Source of the DNA: Ochotona curzoniae
Lineage: Eukaryota > Chordata > Mammalia > Lagomorpha > Ochotonidae
Direction of reading: 5' to 3'
Length of the DNA stretch: 64,000 nt
Assembly: GCF_017591425.1 (NCBI RefSeq)
Contig: NW_024465663.1
Location: forward strand, 186,001 to 250,000
Numbering within the stretch: the first letter of the stretch is position 1; each line of letters starts with the position of its first letter. Below, in pieces: positions 11,726 through 24,300 of this stretch. Below the pieces are notes generated by a model, which was not told where the DNA came from, did not search any database, and worked only from the letters and a program-made list of their open reading frames with translations. The translations under genes and the position numbers were made by a program.

Positions 11726-13599
11726 TTCAGCGCCGAGGCATTTCCAGCTACCAAGGAAACCAAGTGCTCTGGCAGCATATATGTCTGAAAGAGGATGTGA
11801 AACCCAGGGATCACAGTGTGTTGGTGAATGGCAACTTGCCGAAGGAGCAGCACAGCTCTTCCAGTGCCAAAACGACTCCACCTGCCTCAGGAACTTCACA
11901 TACCATCAGCTTTCCTAGCAGAAGTCCCGGAAACCGAATTGGGTCCCATCTCGCCCAATGCCCATTGAGCCAAAGATGATACAACCAGGCATGTTGAACA
12001 CGCACACAAAACAACCATGTACATCCTGACTCAAGGCGCTAAGAAGTCCACATCCAGAGACAAGTTCAGCGCCCAAGCCATTTCCAGCTACCATGGAAAC
12101 CAAGTGCTCTGGCAGGACATATGTCTGAAAGTGGATGTGACACCTAGGGATCTCAGTGTGTTGGTGAATGGCAACTTGCCGAAGCAGCAGCACAGGTCTT
12201 CCAGTGTTAAATGACTCCACCTGCCTCAGGAACTTCACATACCATCAGCTTTCCTACCAGATGTTCCTGAAACTGAGTTGGGTCCCATCTCGTCCAATGC
12301 CCAGTTTGACCACGATGATGAAATCAGGCATGATGAACACGCACACAAAACAACCATGTAGATCCTGACTCAAGGCACTAAGAAGTCCACATCCAGAGAC
12401 AAGTTCAGTGCCCAAGCCATTTCCAGCTACCAAGGAAAGCAAGTGCTCTGGCAGCATATATGTCTGAAAGAGGATGTGAAACCAAGGGATCACAGTGTGT
12501 TGGTGAATGGCAACTTGCCGAAGGAGCAGCACAGCTCTTCCAGTGCCACAACGACTCCACATGCCTCAGGAACTTCGCATACCATCAGCTTTCCTACCAG
12601 ATGTCCCGGAAACCGAGTTCTGTCCCATCTTTCCTATGCCCATTGAGCCCAAGATGATACAACCAGGCGTGAGGAACACGCACACAAAACAACCATGTGG
12701 ATCCTGACTCAAGGCACTAAGAAGTCCACATCCAGAGACAAGTTCAGCGCCCAAGCCATTTCCAGCTACCGTGGAAACCAAGTGCTTTTACAGCACATAT
12801 GTCTGAAAGTGGATGTGACACCTAGGGATCTCAGTGTGTTGGTGAATGGCAACTTGCCGAAGGAGCAGCACAGCTCTTCCCGTGCCAAAACGACTCCACC
12901 TGCCTCAGGAACTTCACATACCATCAGCTTTCCTAGCAGATGTCATGGAAAACGAATTGGGTCCCCTCATGTCCAATGCCCATTTAGCCCAGGATGATGA
13001 AATCAGGCATGTTGAACACCCACACAAAACAACCATGTAGATCCTGACTCAAGGCACTAAGAAGTCCACATCCAGAGACAAGTTCAGCGCCCAAGCCATT
13101 TCCAGCTAACATGGAACCCAAGTGCTCTGGCAGCACATATGTCTGAAAGAGGATGTGAAACCCAGGGATCTCAGTGTGTTGGTGAATGGCAACCTGCCGA
13201 AGAAGCAGCACAGCTCTTCCAGTACCAATACGACTCCACCTGCCTCAGGAACTTCACATAGCATCAGTTTTCCTTCCAGATGTGGCGGAAACCGAGTTCT
13301 GTCCCATGTTGTCCAATGCACATTGAGCCCAAGATGATACAACCAGGCATGTTGAACATCCACACAAAACAACCATGTGGATCCTCACTCAAGGTGCTGA
13401 GATGTCCACATCCAGAGACAAGTTCCATTCCCAAGCCATTTCCAGCTACCATGGAAACCAAGTGCTCTGGCAGCACATATGTCTGAAAGTGGATGTGACA
13501 CCTAGGGATCTCAGTGTGTTGGTGAATGGCAACTTGCCGAAGGAGCAGCACAGCTCTTCCAGTGCCAAAACGACTCCACCTGCCTCAGGAACTTCACAT

Positions 13600-16500
13600 A
13601 CCATCAGCTTTCCTAGCAGATGTCCCGGAAACCGAGTTGAGTGCCTTCTCGTCCAATGCCCATTGAGTCCACGATGATGAAATTAGGCATGATGAACTCG
13701 CACACAAAACAACCATGTAGATCCTGACTCAAGGGACTAAGAAGTCCACATCCAGAGACAAGTTCAGCGCCCAGGCCATTTCCAGCTACCATGGAAACCA
13801 AGTGCTCTGGCAGCACATATGTCTGAAAGTGGATGTGACACCTAGGGATCTCAGTGTGTTGGTGAATGGAAACTAGCTGAAGTAGCAGGACAGGTCTTCC
13901 ATTGCCAATATGACTCCACCTGCCTCAGGAACTTCACATACTATCAGCTTTCCTGGCAGATGTCCCGAGAACACACTTGGGTCCCATCATGTCCAATGCC
14001 CATTTAGCCCAGGATGATCAAATCAGGCATGTAGAACACCCATTCAAAACAACCATATAGATCCTGACTCAAGGCACTAAGATGTCCACATCCAGAGACA
14101 AGTTCAGCGCCCAAGCCATTTCCAGCTAACATGGGAACCCAAGTGCTCTGGCAGCACATATGTCTGAAAGAGGATGTGAAACCCAGGGATCTCAGTGTGT
14201 TGGTGAATGGCAACTTGCCGAAGGAGCAGCACAGCTCTTCCAGTGCCAAAACGACCCCACCTACTCAGGAACTTCACATACCATCAGCTTACCTTCCAGA
14301 TGTCCCGGAAACCGAGTTCTGTCCCATCTTGTCCAATGCGCATTGAGCCCAAGATGATACAACCAGGCATGTTGAACATCCATACAAAACAACCATGTGA
14401 ATCCTCACTCAAGGTGCTGAGAAGTCCACATCCAGAGACAAGTTCCATTCCCAAGCCATTTCCAGCTACCATGGAAACCAAGTGCTCTGGCAGCACATAT
14501 GTCTGAAAGTGGATGTGACACCTAGGGATCTCAGTGTGTTGGTGAATGGCAACTTGCCGAAGGAGCAGCACAGCTCTTCCAGTACATAATGACTCCACAT
14601 GCCTCAGGAACTTCACATACCATCAGCTTTCCTACCAGATGTCCCGGAAACCGAGTTCTGTCCCATCTTTCCTATGCCCATTGAGCCCAAGATGATACAA
14701 CCAGGCGTGAGGAACACGCACACAAAACAACCATGTACATCCTGACTCAAGGCGCTAAGAAGTCCACATCCAGAGACAAGTTCAGCGCCGAGGCATTTCC
14801 AGCTACCAAGGAAACCAAGTGCTCTGGTAGCACATATGTCTGAAAGTGGATGTGACACCTAGGGATCTCAGTGTGTTGGTGAATGGCAACTTGCCCGAAG
14901 GAGCAGCACAGCTCTTCCAGTGCCAAAACGACTCCACCTGCCTCAGGAACTTCACATACCATCAGCTTTCATACCAGATGTCCCAAAAACTCAGTTGGGT
15001 GCCATCTTGTCCAATGCCCATTGAGCCCAGGATGATGAAACCAGGCATGTTGAACATCCACACAAACAACCATGTGGATCCTCACTCAAGGCGCTGAGAA
15101 CTCCACATCCAGAGACAAGTTCAGTTCCCAAGCCATTTCCAGCTCCCATGGAAACCAAGTGCTCTGGCAGCACATATGTCTGAAAGTGGATGTGACACCT
15201 AGGGATCTCAGTGTGTTGGTGAATGGCAACTTGCCGAAGCAGCAGCACAGGTCTTCCAGTGTAAAATGACTCCACCTGCCTCAGGAACTTCACATACCAT
15301 CAGCTTTCCCAGCAGATGTTCCTGAAACTGATTTGGGTCCCATCTCGTCCAATGCCCAGTGTGAACACGATGACGAAATCAGGCATGATGAACACGCACA
15401 CAAAACAACCATGTAGATCCTGACTCAAGGCACTAAGAAGTCCACATCCAGAGACAAGTTCAGCGCCGAGGCATTTCCAGCTACCAAGGAAACCAAGTGC
15501 TCTGGCAGCATATATGTCTGAAAGAGGATGTGAAACCCAGGGATCACAGTGTGTTGGTGAATGGCAACTTGCCGAAGGAGCAGCACAGCTCTTCCAGTGC
15601 CAAAACGACTCCACCTGCCTCAGGAACTTCACATACCATCAGCTTTCCTAGCAGAAGTCCCGGAAACCGAATTGGGTCCCATCTCGCCCAATGCCCATTG
15701 AGCCAAAGATGATACAACCAGGCATGTTGAACACGCACACAAAACAACCATGTACATCCTGACTCAAGGCGCTAAGAAGTCCACATGCAGAGACAAGTTC
15801 AGCGCCCAAGCCATTTCCAGCTACCATGGAAACCAAGTGCTCTGGCAGCACATATGTCTGAAAGTGGATGTGACACCTAGGGATCTCAGTGTGTTGGTGA
15901 ATGGCAACTTGCCGAAGCAGCAGCACAGGTCTTCCAGTGTTAAATGACTCCACCTGCCTCAGGAACTTCACATACCATCAGCTTTCCTACCAGATGTTCC
16001 TGAAACTGAGTTGGGTCCCATCTCGTCCAATGCCCAGTTTGACCACGATGATGAAATCAGGCATGATGAACACGCACACAAAACAACCATGTAGATCCTG
16101 ACTCAAGGCACTAAGAAGTCCACATCCAGAGACAAGTTCAGTGCCCAAGCCATTTCCAGCTACCAAGGAAAGCAAGTGCTCTGGCAGCATATATGTCTGA
16201 AAGAGGATGTGAAACCAAGGGATCACAGTGTGTTGGTGAATGGCAACTTGCCGAAGGAGCAGCACAGCTCTTCCAGTGCCACAACGACTCCACATGCCTC
16301 AGGAACTTCGCATACCATCAGCTTTCCTACCAGATGTCCCGGAAACCGAGTTCTGTCCCATCTTTCCTATGCCCATTGAGCCCAAGATGATACAACCAGG
16401 CGTGAGGAACACGCACACAAAACAACCATGTGGATCCTGACTCAAGGCACTAAGAAGTCCACATCCAGAGACAAGTTCAGCGCCCAAGCCATTTCCAGCT

Positions 16501-17270
16501 ACCGTGGAAACCAAGTGCTTTTACACCACATATGTCTGAAAGTGGATGTGACACCTAGGGATCTCAGTGTGTTGGTGAATGGCAACTTGCCGAAGGAGCA
16601 GCACAGCTCTTCCCGTGCCAAAACGACTCCACCTGCCTCAGGAACTTCACATACCATCAGCTTTCCTAGCAGATGTCATGGAAAACGAATTGGGTCCCCT
16701 CATGTCCAATGCCCATTTAGCCCAGGATGATGAAATCAGGCATGTTGAACACCCACACAAAACAACCATGTAGATCCTGACTCAAGGCACTAAGAAGTCC
16801 ACATCCAGAGACAAGTTCAGCGCCCAAGCCATTTCCAGCTAACATGGAACCCAAGTGCTCTGGCAGCACATATGTCTGAAAGAGGATGTGAAACCCAGGG
16901 ATCTCAGTGTGTTGGTGAATGGCAACCTGCCGAAGAAGCAGCACAGCTCTTCCAGTACCAATACGACTCCACCTGCCTCAGGAACTTCACATAGCATCAG
17001 TTTTCCTTCCAGATGTGGCGGAAACCGAGTTCTGTCCCATGTTGTCCAATGCACATTGAGCCCAAGATGATACAACCAGGCATGTTGAACATCCACACAA
17101 AACAACCATGTGGATCCTCACTCAAGGTGCTGAGATGTCCACATCCAGAGACAAGTTCCATTCCCAAGCCATTTCCAGCTACCATGGAAACCAAGTGCTC
17201 TGGCAGCACATATGTCTGAAAGTGGATGTGACACCTAGGGATCTCAGTGTGTTGGTGAATGGCAACTTGC
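13600..17270 (+). repeat. Block II higher-order unit, copy 2 (11 monomers, 3,733 bp)
   Basis: It repeats copy 1 with few differences, such as GACAGGTCTTCCATTGCC against GACAGCTCTTCCCGTGCC near 13,890. It contains the two-monomer unit only once. Its left part keeps the CTTTCATACC state of copy 1's first dimer (near 14,968), and its right part keeps the GAGAACTCC state of copy 1's second dimer (near 15,102). The exchange that removed or added the dimer therefore lies between those points. Similarity ends near 17,270, where GCAGAAGGAGCAGCACAAC appears. Confidence 0.8.
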
Positions 17271-17279
17271 AGAAGGAGC

Positions 17280-17950
17280 AGCACAACTCTTCCAGTGCCA
17301 TAACGACTCCACATGCCTCAGGAACTTCACATACCATCAGCTTTCCTACCAGATGTCCCGGAAACCGAGTTCTGTCCCATCTTTCCTATGCCCATTGAGC
17401 CCAAGATGATACAACCAGGCGTGAGGAACACGCACACAAAACAACCATGTGCATCCTGACTCAAGGCGCTAAGAAGTCCACATCCAGAGACAAGTTCAGC
17501 GCCCAAGCCATTTCCAGCTACCATGGAAACCAAGTGCTCTGGGAGCACATATGTCTGAAAGTGGATGTGACACCTAGGGATCTCAGTGTGTTGGTGAATG
17601 GCAACTTGCCCGAAGGAGCAGCACAGATCTTCCAGTGCCAAAACGACTCCACCTGCCTCAGGAACTTCACATACCATCAGCTTTCCTAGCAGATGTCCAA
17701 AATACTCAGTTGGGTGCCATCTTGTCCAATGCCCATTGAGCCCAGGATGATGAAACAAGGCATATTGAACATCCACACAAACAACCATGTGGATCCTCAC
17801 TCAAGGCGCTAAGAAGTCCACATCCAGAGACAAGTTCAGTGCCCAAGCCATTTCCAGCTCCCATGGAAACCAAGTGTTCTGGCAGCACATATGTCTGAAA
17901 GTGGATGTGACACCTAGGGATCTCAGTGTGTTGGTGAATGGCAATTTGCC
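17280..17950 (+). repeat. Partial, diverged third copy of Block II (two monomers)
   Basis: CATCTTTCCTATGCCC, the GGCGTGAGGAACACGCAC string, TTGCCCGAAGGAGC and ACTCAGTTGGGTGCC occur in the same order as at 10,215-10,640, about 21 monomers upstream. They come with more differences, such as ATGTCCAAAATACTCAG. Beyond about 17,950 the resemblance is no longer register-specific. Confidence 0.6.
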
Positions 17951-20900
17951 GAAGGAGCAGGACAGCTTTTCCAGTGCCAAAACGACTCCACCTGCCTCAG
18001 GAACTTCACATACCATCAGCTTTCCTACCAGATGTCCCGGAAACCCAGGTCTGTCCCATCTCGTACAATGCCCATTGAGTCCAGGATGATGAAATCAGGC
18101 ATCTTGAACACGCACACAAAACAACCATGTAGATCCTGACTCAAGGCGCTAAGAAGTCCACAACCAGAGACAAATTCAGTGTCCAAGCCATTTCCAGCTA
18201 CCATGGAAACCAAGTGCTCTGGCAGCACATATGTCTGGAAATGGATGTGACATCTAGGGATCTCAGTGTGTTGGTGAATGGCAACTTGCCGAAGGAGCAG
18301 CACAGCTCTTCCAGTGCAAAATGACTCCACCTGCCTCAGGAACTTCACATACCATCAGCTTACCAAGCAGATGTCCCGGAAATTGAGTTAGGTCCCATCT
18401 CGTCCAATGCCCATTGAGCCCAAGATGATACAACCAGGCATGTTGAACACCCACACAAAACAACCATGTAAATCCTGATCAAGGCACAAAGAAGTCCACA
18501 TCCAGGGACAAGTTCAGCGCCCAAGCCATTTCCAGCTACCATGGAAACCAAGTGCTCTGGCAGCACATATGTCTGAAAGTGGATGCGACACCTAGGGATC
18601 TCAGTGTGTTGGTGAATGGCAACTTGCCGAAGGAGCAGGACAGGTCTTCCAGTGCCAAACCGACTCCACCTGCCTCAGGAACTTCACATACCATCAGCTT
18701 TCCTACCAGATGTTCCGGAAACTGAGTTGGGTACCATCTCCTCCAATGCCCAGTGTGACCACGAAGATGAAATCAGGCATGATGAACATCCACACAAAAC
18801 AACCATGTGGATCCTCACTCAAGCGACTAAGAAAACCACATGCAGAGACAAGTTCAGTGCCCAAGCCATTTCCTGCTACCATGGAAACCAAGTGCTCTGG
18901 CAGCACATATATCTGAAAGTGGATGTGACATCTAGGGATCTCAGTGTGTTGGTGAATGGCAACTTGCAGAAGGAGCAGCACAGCTCTTCCAGTGCCAAAA
19001 CGACTCCAGCTGCCTCAGGAACTTCACATACCATCAGCTTTCATACCAGATGTCCTGGACCGAGTTGGGTCCCATCTCGTTCAATGCCCATTGAGCCCAG
19101 GATGATGAAATCAGGCATGTTGAACACCCACACAAAACAACCATGTGGATCCTCACTCAACGCGCTAAGAAGTCCACATCCAGAGACAAGTTCAGTGCCC
19201 AAGCCATTTCCAGCTACCATGGAAACCAAGTGCTCTGGCAGCACATATGTCTGAAAGTGGATGTGACACCTAGGGATCTCAGTGTGTTGGTGAATGGCAA
19301 CTTTCCGAAGGAGCAGCACAGCTCTTCCAGTGCCAAATGACTCCACCTGCCTCAGGAACTTCACATACCATCAGCTTACCAAGCAGATGTCCCGGAAATT
19401 GAGTTAGGTCCCATCTCGTCCAATGCCCATTGAGCCCAAGATGATACAACCAGGCATGTTGAACACCCACACAAAACAACCATGTAGATCCTGACTCAAG
19501 GCACTAAGAAGTCCACATCCAGGGACAAGTTCAGCGCCCAAGCCATTTCCAGCTCCCATCTAAACCAAGTGTTCTGGCAGCACATATGTCTGAAAGCGGA
19601 TGTGACACCTAGGGATCTCAGTGTGTTGGTGAATGGCAACTTGCCGAAGCAGGACGACAGGTCTTCCAGTTCAAAATGACTCCACCTGCCTCAGGAACTT
19701 CACATACCATCAGCTTTCATACCAGATGTCCCAGAAACCGAGTTCTGTCCCATCTCGTTCAATGCCCATTGAGCCCAGGGTGATGATATCTGGCATGATG
19801 AACATGCACACAAAACAACCATGTGGATCCTCACTCAAGGCGCTGAGAAGTCCACATCCAGAGACAAGTTCAGCGCCCAAGCCATTTCCAGCTACCATGG
19901 AAACCAAGTGCTCTGGCAGCACATATGTCTGAAAGAGGATGTGACACCTAGGGATTTCAGTGTGTTGGTGAATGGCAACTTGCCGAAGCAGCAGGACAGG
20001 TCTTCCAGTGCAAAACTACTCCACCTGCCTCAGGAACTTCACATACCATCAGCTTACCAAGCAGATGTGCCGAGAACCCACTTGGGTCCCATCTCGTCCA
20101 ACGACCACTGAGCCCAGGATGATCAAATCAGGCATGATGAACACCCACACAAAACCACTATGTGGATCATAACTCAAGGCGCTAAGAAGTCCACATCCAG
20201 AGACAAGTTCAGCACCTAAGCCATTTCCAGCTACCATGGAAACCAAGTGCTCTGGCAGCACATATGTCTGAAAGTGGATGTGACAAGTAGGGATCTCAAT
20301 GTGTTATTGAATGGCAACTTGCCCGAAGGAGCAGCACAGCTCTTCCAATGCCAAAACGACTCCACCTGCCTCAGGAACTTCACATACCATCAGCTTTCCT
20401 ACCAGATGTCCCGGAAACCGAGTTCTGTCCAATCTTGTCCAATGCCCATTGAGCCCAAGATGATACAACCAGGCATGTTGAACACCCACACAAAACAACC
20501 ATGTAGATCCTACTCTAGGCGCTAAGAAGTCCACATCCAGAGACAAGTTCAGCGCCCAAGCCATTTCCAGCTACCATGGAAACCAAGTGCTCTGGCAGCA
20601 CATATGTCTGAAAGTGGATGTGACACCTAGGGATCTCAGTGTGTTGGTGAATGGCAACTTGCCGAAGGAGCAGGACAGGTCTTCCCGTGCAAAACGACTC
20701 CACCTGCCTCAGGAACTTCACATACCATCAGCTTTCCTAGCAAAAGTCCCCTAAACTGAGTTGGGTCCCATCTCGTCCAATGCCCATTGAGCCCAAGATG
20801 ATACAACCAGGCATGTTGAACACGCACCCAAAACAACCATGTAGATCCTGACTCAAGGCGCTAAGAAGTCCACATCCAGAGACAAGTTCAGTGCCCAAGC

Positions 20901-21330
20901 CATTTCCAGCTACCATGGAAACCAAGTGCTCTGGCAGCACATATGTCTGAAAGTGGATGAGACACCTAGGATCGCAGTGTGTTGGTGAATGGCAACTTGC
21001 TGAAGGAGCAGCACAGCTCTTCCAGTGCAAAATGACTCAACTTGCCTCAGGAACTTCACATACCATCAGCTTACCTAGCAGATTTGCCGACAACCCACTT
21101 GGGTCCAATCTCGTCCAATGACCATTGGGCCCAGGATGATGAAATCAGGCATGATGAACACCCACACAAAACCACTATGTGGATCATAACTCAAGGCGCT
21201 AAGAAGTCCACATCCAGAGACAAGTTCAGCTCCCAAGCCATTTCCAGCTACCATGGAAACCAAGTGCTCTGGCAGCACATATGTCTGAACGTGGATGTGA
21301 CACCTAGGGATCTCAGTGTGTTGGTGAATG
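17951..21330 (+). repeat. Divergent monomer zone 1
   Basis: About ten monomers with more private substitutions than their neighbours and only loose 3-mer periodicity. AGCTTACCAAGCAGATG with AAATTGAGTTAGG recurs at a shift of 1,016 bp (near 18,358 and 19,374). AAAACCACTATGTGG with ATCATAACTC recurs at about 1,017 bp (near 20,151 and 21,168). One monomer near 19,050 has a shortened TGTCCTGGACCGAG in place of the CCCGGAAACCGAG segment, and one near 19,558 reads CCCATCTAAACC. No extended higher-order duplicate of the zone is visible elsewhere in the window. Confidence 0.65.
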
Positions 21331-24300
21331 GCAACTTGCCAAAGCAGCAGCACAGGTCTTCCAGTGCAAAATGACTCAACATGCCTCAGGAACTTCACAT
21401 ACCATCAGCTTTCATACCAGATGTCCCAGAAACCGAGTTCTGTCCCATCTCGTTCAATGCCCATTGTGACCACGATGATGAAATCAGGCATGTTGAACAT
21501 CCACACAAAACAACCATGTGGATCCTCACTCAAGGCGCTAAGAAGTCCACATCCAGAGACAAGTTCAGCACCCAAGCCATTTCCAGCTCCCATGGAAACC
21601 AAGTGCTCTGGCAGCACATATGTCTGAAAGAGGATGTGACACCTAGGGATCTCAGTGTGTTGGTGAATGACAACTTGCCGAAGGAGCAGCACAGCTCTTC
21701 CAGTGCAAAATGACTCAACTTGCCTCAGGAACTTCACATACCATCAGCTTTCCTACCAGATGTGCCGAGAACCCACTTGGGTCCCATCTCGTCCAATGCC
21801 CATTGAGACCAGGATGATGGAATTAGCCATGTTGAAAACCCACACAAAACAACCATGAAGATCCTGACTCAAGGCGCTAACAAGTCCACATCCAGAGACA
21901 AGTTCAGTTCCCAAGCCATTTCCAGCTACCATGGAAACCAAGTGCTCTGGCAGCTCATATGTCTGAAAGAGGATGTGACACCTAGGGATCTCAGTGTGTT
22001 GGTGAATGGCAAATTGCTGAAGGAGCAGCACAGCTATTCCAGTGCCAAAACGACTCCACCTGCCTCAGGAACTTCACATACCATCAGCTTTCCTAGCAGA
22101 TGTTCCGGAAACCGACTTCTGTCCCATCTTGTCCAATGCCCATTGAGCCCAGCATGATGATATCAGGCATGTTGAATACCCACCCCACACAAAACAACCA
22201 TAGATCCTGACTCAAGGCACTAAGAAGTCCACATCCAGAGACAAGTTCAGCGCCCAAGCCATTTCCACCTACCATGGAAACCAAGTGCTCTGGCAGCACA
22301 TATGTCTGAAAGTGGATGTGACACCCAGAGATCTCAGTGTGTTGGTGAATGGCAACTTGCCGAAGGAGCAGCACAGCTCTTCCAGTGCCAAAACGACTCC
22401 ACCTGCCTCAGGAACTTCACATACCATCAGCTTTCATACCAGATGACCCGAGAACCCACTTGGGTCCCATCTTGTCCAATGCCCATTGAGCCCAGGATGA
22501 TGAAATCAGGCATGTTGAAATCCTACTCAAAACAAACATGTAGATCCTCACTCAAGGGGCTGAGAACTCCACATCCAGAGACACGTCCATTGCCAAAGCC
22601 ATTTCCAGCTACCATGGAAACCAAGTGCTCTGGCAGCACATATGTCTGAAAGTGGATGTGACACCTAGGGATCTCAGTGTGTTGGTGAATGGCAACTTGC
22701 CGAAGGGGCAGCACAGCTCTTCCAGTGCCAAAACGACTCCACCTGCCTCAGGAACTTCACATACCATCAGCTTTCCTAGCAGATGTCCCGGAAACCGATT
22801 TCTGTCCCATCATGTCCAATGCCCATTGAGCCAAACATGATACAAACAGGCATGATGAACACCCACACAAAACAACCATGTGGATCCTGACTCAAGGCGC
22901 TAAGCAGTCCACATCCACAGACAAGTTCAGCGCCCAAGCCATTTCCAGCTACCATGGAAACCAAGTGCTCTTACACCACTTATGTCTGAAAGAATATGTG
23001 ACACCTAGGGATCTCAGTGTGCTGGTGAATGGCAACTTGCCGAAGGAGCAGCACAGCTCTTCCAGTGCCAAAACGACTCCACCTGCCTCAGGAACTTCAC
23101 ATACCATCAGCTTTCCTAGCACATGTCCCGGGAACCCACTTGGGTCCCATCTCGTCTAATGCCCATTGAGCCCAGGATGATGAAATCAGGCATGTTGAAC
23201 ACCCGCTCAAAACAAATTGTGGATCCTCACTCAAGACGCTAAGAAGTCCACATCCAGAGACAAGTTCAGTGTCAAAGCCATTTCCAGCTACCATGGAAAC
23301 CAAGTGCTCTGGCAGCACATATGTCTGAAAGGGGATGTGACACCTAGGGATCTCAGTGTGTTGGTGAATGGCAATTTGCCGAAGGAGCAGCACAGCTCTT
23401 CCAGTGCCAAAACGACTCCACCTGCCTCAGGAACTTCACATACCATCAGCTTTCCTACCAGATGTCCCGTAAACCGAGTTCTGTCCCATCTTGTCCAATG
23501 CCCATTGAGCCCAGGATGATGATATCAGGCATGAGGAACACGCACACAAAGCAACCATGTAGATCCTGTCTCAAGGCGCTAAGAAGTCCACATCCAGAGA
23601 CAAGTTCAGCGCCCAAGCCATTTCCACCTACCATGGAAACCAAGTGCTCGGGCAGAACATATGTCTGAAAGTGGATGTGACACCTAGGGATCTCAGTTGC
23701 TGGTGAATGGCAACTTGCCGATGGAGCAGCACAGCTCTTCCAGTGCCAAAACGACTCCACCTGCCTCAGGAACTTCACATACCATCAGCTTTCCTAGCAG
23801 ATGTCCCGGAAACCCAGTTGGGTCCCATCTTGTCCAATGCCCATTGAGCCCAGGATGATGATATCAGGCATGTTGAACACACACACAAAACAACCATGTG
23901 GATCCTGACTCTAGGCGCTAAGAAGTCCACATTTAGAGACAAGTTCAGCGCCCAAGCCATTTCCAGCTACCATGGAAACCAAATGCTCTGGCAGCACATA
24001 TGTCTGAAAGAAGATGTGAGAACCTAGGGATCTCAGTGTGTTGGTGAATGGCAACTTGCCGAAGGAGCAGCACAGCTCTTCCAGTGCCAAAACGACTCCA
24101 CCTGCTCAGGAACTTCACATACCATCAGCTTTCCTACCAGATGTCCCGGAAACACAGTTGAGTCCCATCTCGTCCAATGCCCGTTGAGCCCAGGATGATG
24201 AAATTAGCCATGTTGAACAGCCACACAAAACAGCCATGTGGATCCTCACTCAAGGCGCTGAGAACTCCACATCCAGAGACAAATTCAGTGCCCAAGCCAT

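Larger units (their letters stand above)
9190..13590 (+). repeat. Block II higher-order unit, copy 1 (13 monomers, 4,411 bp)
   Basis: Marker monomers repeat 4,411 bp downstream up to about 10,970, then 3,733 bp downstream from about 11,260 to 13,500. Shared markers include GAGTTGAGTGCCTTCTCG, GCTGAAGTAGCAGG, CTAACATGGGAACCC, the GTTCCATTCCCAAGCC variant, CATCTTTCCTATGCCC and TTCCTGAAACTGATTTGGG. The 678 bp difference in shift is the extra two-monomer unit annotated separately. Mean monomer length is about 339 bp, because few copies carry the extra CCCAC. Confidence 0.8.

Noticed and set aside
18616..19254. Longest open frame in the window (212 codons, + strand), plus hundreds of 60-160 codon frames on both strands.
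   Set aside because: They recur with the satellite period, overlap one another on both strands, start and stop at monomer landmarks (the ATGATGA segment supplies stops), and shift frame wherever a monomer gains or loses 1, 2 or 5 bp. The long one simply spans two monomers in which a stop was lost. No protein family is recognisable.
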